Below, piece by piece: positions 63,331 through 64,000 of a stretch of 64,000 bases of DNA. The DNA is taken from NCBI GenBank assembly GCA_002919265.1, contig PKEY01000022.1, forward strand, positions 1 through 64,000, written 5' to 3'. The first letter of the stretch is position 1, and the number at the start of each line of letters is the position of its first letter. The position numbers and the translations under genes were made by a program. The stretch comes from Hyphomicrobiaceae bacterium. Its GTDB lineage: Bacteria; Pseudomonadota; Alphaproteobacteria; Rhizobiales; Hyphomicrobiaceae. Below the pieces are notes generated by a model, which saw only the letters and a program-made list of their open reading frames with translations, had not been told where the DNA came from and searched no databases.

Positions 63331-63347
63331 AGCAATCTTAGATTGCT
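63331..63347 (+). promoter_or_regulatory. Small perfect hairpin upstream of B1
   Basis: AGCAATC-TTA-GATTGCT forms a perfect 7-bp stem with a 3-nt loop, 7 nt before the SD-sequestering repeat. It could be a protein-binding palindrome or part of one folded leader. Confidence 0.45.
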
Positions 63348-63353
63348 CATCTT

Positions 63354-63394
63354 AATATCCCCCACCGAGACCAGCACAACTACAGGGGGATATT
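63354..63394 (+). promoter_or_regulatory. Inverted repeat that can mask the B1 ribosome site
   Basis: AATATCCCCC (63354-63363) pairs perfectly over 10 bp with GGGGGATATT (63385-63394) across a 21-nt loop. The right arm contains the GGGGGA Shine-Dalgarno sequence of the B1 gene, whose GTG is at 63398. In RNA the stem would hide the ribosome site, so B1 (and the coupled B2) could be controlled at translation. Confidence 0.65.
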
Positions 63395-63397
63395 CCG

Positions 63398-63679
63398 GTG
63401 CTTCAGGACTCCAGCGTTTTGGCACTTTCCGAAGGCGTGTCTTATCAGTCGCTCGGCGAGGGCGAAGGGGGCGTCGTGCTGCATATCGAGTCGGGCCAGC
63501 TTTTCACCTGCAATGACACGACCTCTGCATTTCTTTCCGCCATTGACGGGCGCCGCTCCTTCCAGGAACTCGTAAGGACGCTCCTCGAGATGTTCGACGT
63601 CTCCGAGGAAAAGCTTCGGAGTGATCTCATCGCGCTCGCAGAGCAGCTCCAGCAGGAGGGCATTGTCACAATTCAATAA
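63398..63679 (+). CDS. PqqD-like RiPP recognition element protein (lasso B1-type)
   Basis: A 93-residue PqqD-family protein that in RiPP pathways binds the leader peptide and presents it to the peptidase. The fold markers are VVLHIESGQLFTCNDTTSAFLSAIDGRRSFQELVRTLLEMFDVSEEKLRSDLIALAEQLQQEGIV, that is, a winged-helix with the beta hairpin that recognises the leader. The start is GTG at 63398. The B2 peptidase gene follows 5 nt later, the standard split B1/B2 order. Confidence 0.9.
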   Translation: MLQDSSVLALSEGVSYQSLGEGEGGVVLHIESGQLFTCNDTTSAFLSAIDGRRSFQELVRTLLEMFDVSEEKLRSDLIALAEQLQQEGIVTIQ

Positions 63680-63684
63680 GACCA

Positions 63685-64000
63685 ATGTTGTTGATCCGAA
63701 AGCTGCGGTTCCGAATTGCGCTTTGGTGCTGGGCGCGCGTTCTCCCTGCCCTGGCCTGGCGTCGTGACCTTACATCCCTGATGGCGCTGACGAAACCAGC
63801 ACCACGGGTCCCATATCGGGGTCTCGCCGCCGAATATATCGTCCGTCGTGTGAAAAAGACTACGCGTCGGCCGTGGCTTATGCGCGACCGTCCCTGCCTG
63901 CGCGACGGCATTCTCGCTATGCGATTCTTGCGCCTGGCCGGTTATGAGCCGACGCTTCATTTCGGTTTGGATAAGAACAGTGTAGGTGCGGACACCCTCT
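63685..64000 (+). CDS. Lasso-type B2 leader peptidase (transglutaminase-like), N-terminal part
   Basis: Start of a cysteine protease that removes the leader from B1-bound precursors. The 105 visible residues end with YRGLAAEYIVRRVKKTTRRPWLMRDRPCLRDGILAMRFLRLAGYEPTLHFGLDKN, the B2 signature. The predicted catalytic Cys is residue 71 in RPCLRDG. The His and Asp of the triad would follow beyond the window edge. Whether a lasso cyclase (asparagine-synthetase-like) comes next cannot be seen here. Confidence 0.88.
   Translation, partial: MLLIRKLRFRIALWCWARVLPALAWRRDLTSLMALTKPAPRVPYRGLAAEYIVRRVKKTTRRPWLMRDRPCLRDGILAMRFLRLAGYEPTLHFGLDKNSVGADTL

Overview
The window is about 60% GC, densely coded chromosomal DNA from an alphaproteobacterium, most likely of the order Hyphomicrobiales (Rhizobiales). 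The signs are the lptF-lptG-lptD block divergent from pepA, a ribosomal protein S2 with a C-terminal helix-hairpin-helix-like extension, a PetP/PetR-type MarR plus response regulator pair, an IalB protein, a TIGR02301 protein and HspQ. Genus cannot be fixed from the sequence alone. No rRNA, tRNA, IS element, prophage or CRISPR array was seen.

Layout. 1-5313: LPS export genes lptF, lptG and the start of lptD (cut by the left edge), with pepA divergent. 5720-19230: an exported Gln-rich protein, mazG, an FAD monooxygenase, arfB, a lipid A type acyltransferase, a malyl-CoA lyase-like enzyme, hspQ, ialB, a peptide-binding protein, an acyl-CoA synthetase, a DUF423 protein, and rpsB-tsf. 19463-25210: YihY/BrkB, MscS, an RHH protein, then cytochrome c, a VOC protein, a Tat-exported small subunit and a GMC dehydrogenase. 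25286-36076: dnaE, ilvE, the MarR / response regulator / histidine kinase set, csaA, a TetR regulator and proC. 36077-44630: a likely small RNA with an overlapping small ORF, small unknown genes, a LysE exporter, a cyclase / amidohydrolase / Bug transport operon, a cysteine-protease-like unknown, coaD and two cyclophilins. 44705-53358: a complete branched-chain-type ABC operon (livGFKHM) and a complete SitABCD-type manganese/iron operon with a three-half-site operator. 53415-59648: a short Mfd-like translocase, a large dynamin-like protein whose GTPase motifs are all degenerate, and pobA.

The last 4.3 kb is the most unusual part. Two small ORFs not previously listed as genes (59761-59865 and 60377-60514, minus strand) encode paralogous RiPP precursors with a lasso-type leader. 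In the 28 shared codons I count 8 synonymous and 2 amino-acid-changing differences, after which the tails diverge completely. They lie downstream of a translationally coupled AMP-ligase, GNAT and acyl carrier protein set, and end at a hairpin plus T10 terminator. Divergent from these are a PqqD-like leader-binding protein (B1) and the start of a B2 leader peptidase, cut by the right edge. The predicted cores lack an Asp/Glu at positions 7-9, which a lasso ring needs, and contain no lysine. The most coherent reading is a RiPP whose new N-terminus is acylated from an ACP thioester by the GNAT, rather than closed into a ring. This is inference, and the genes beyond the right edge decide it.
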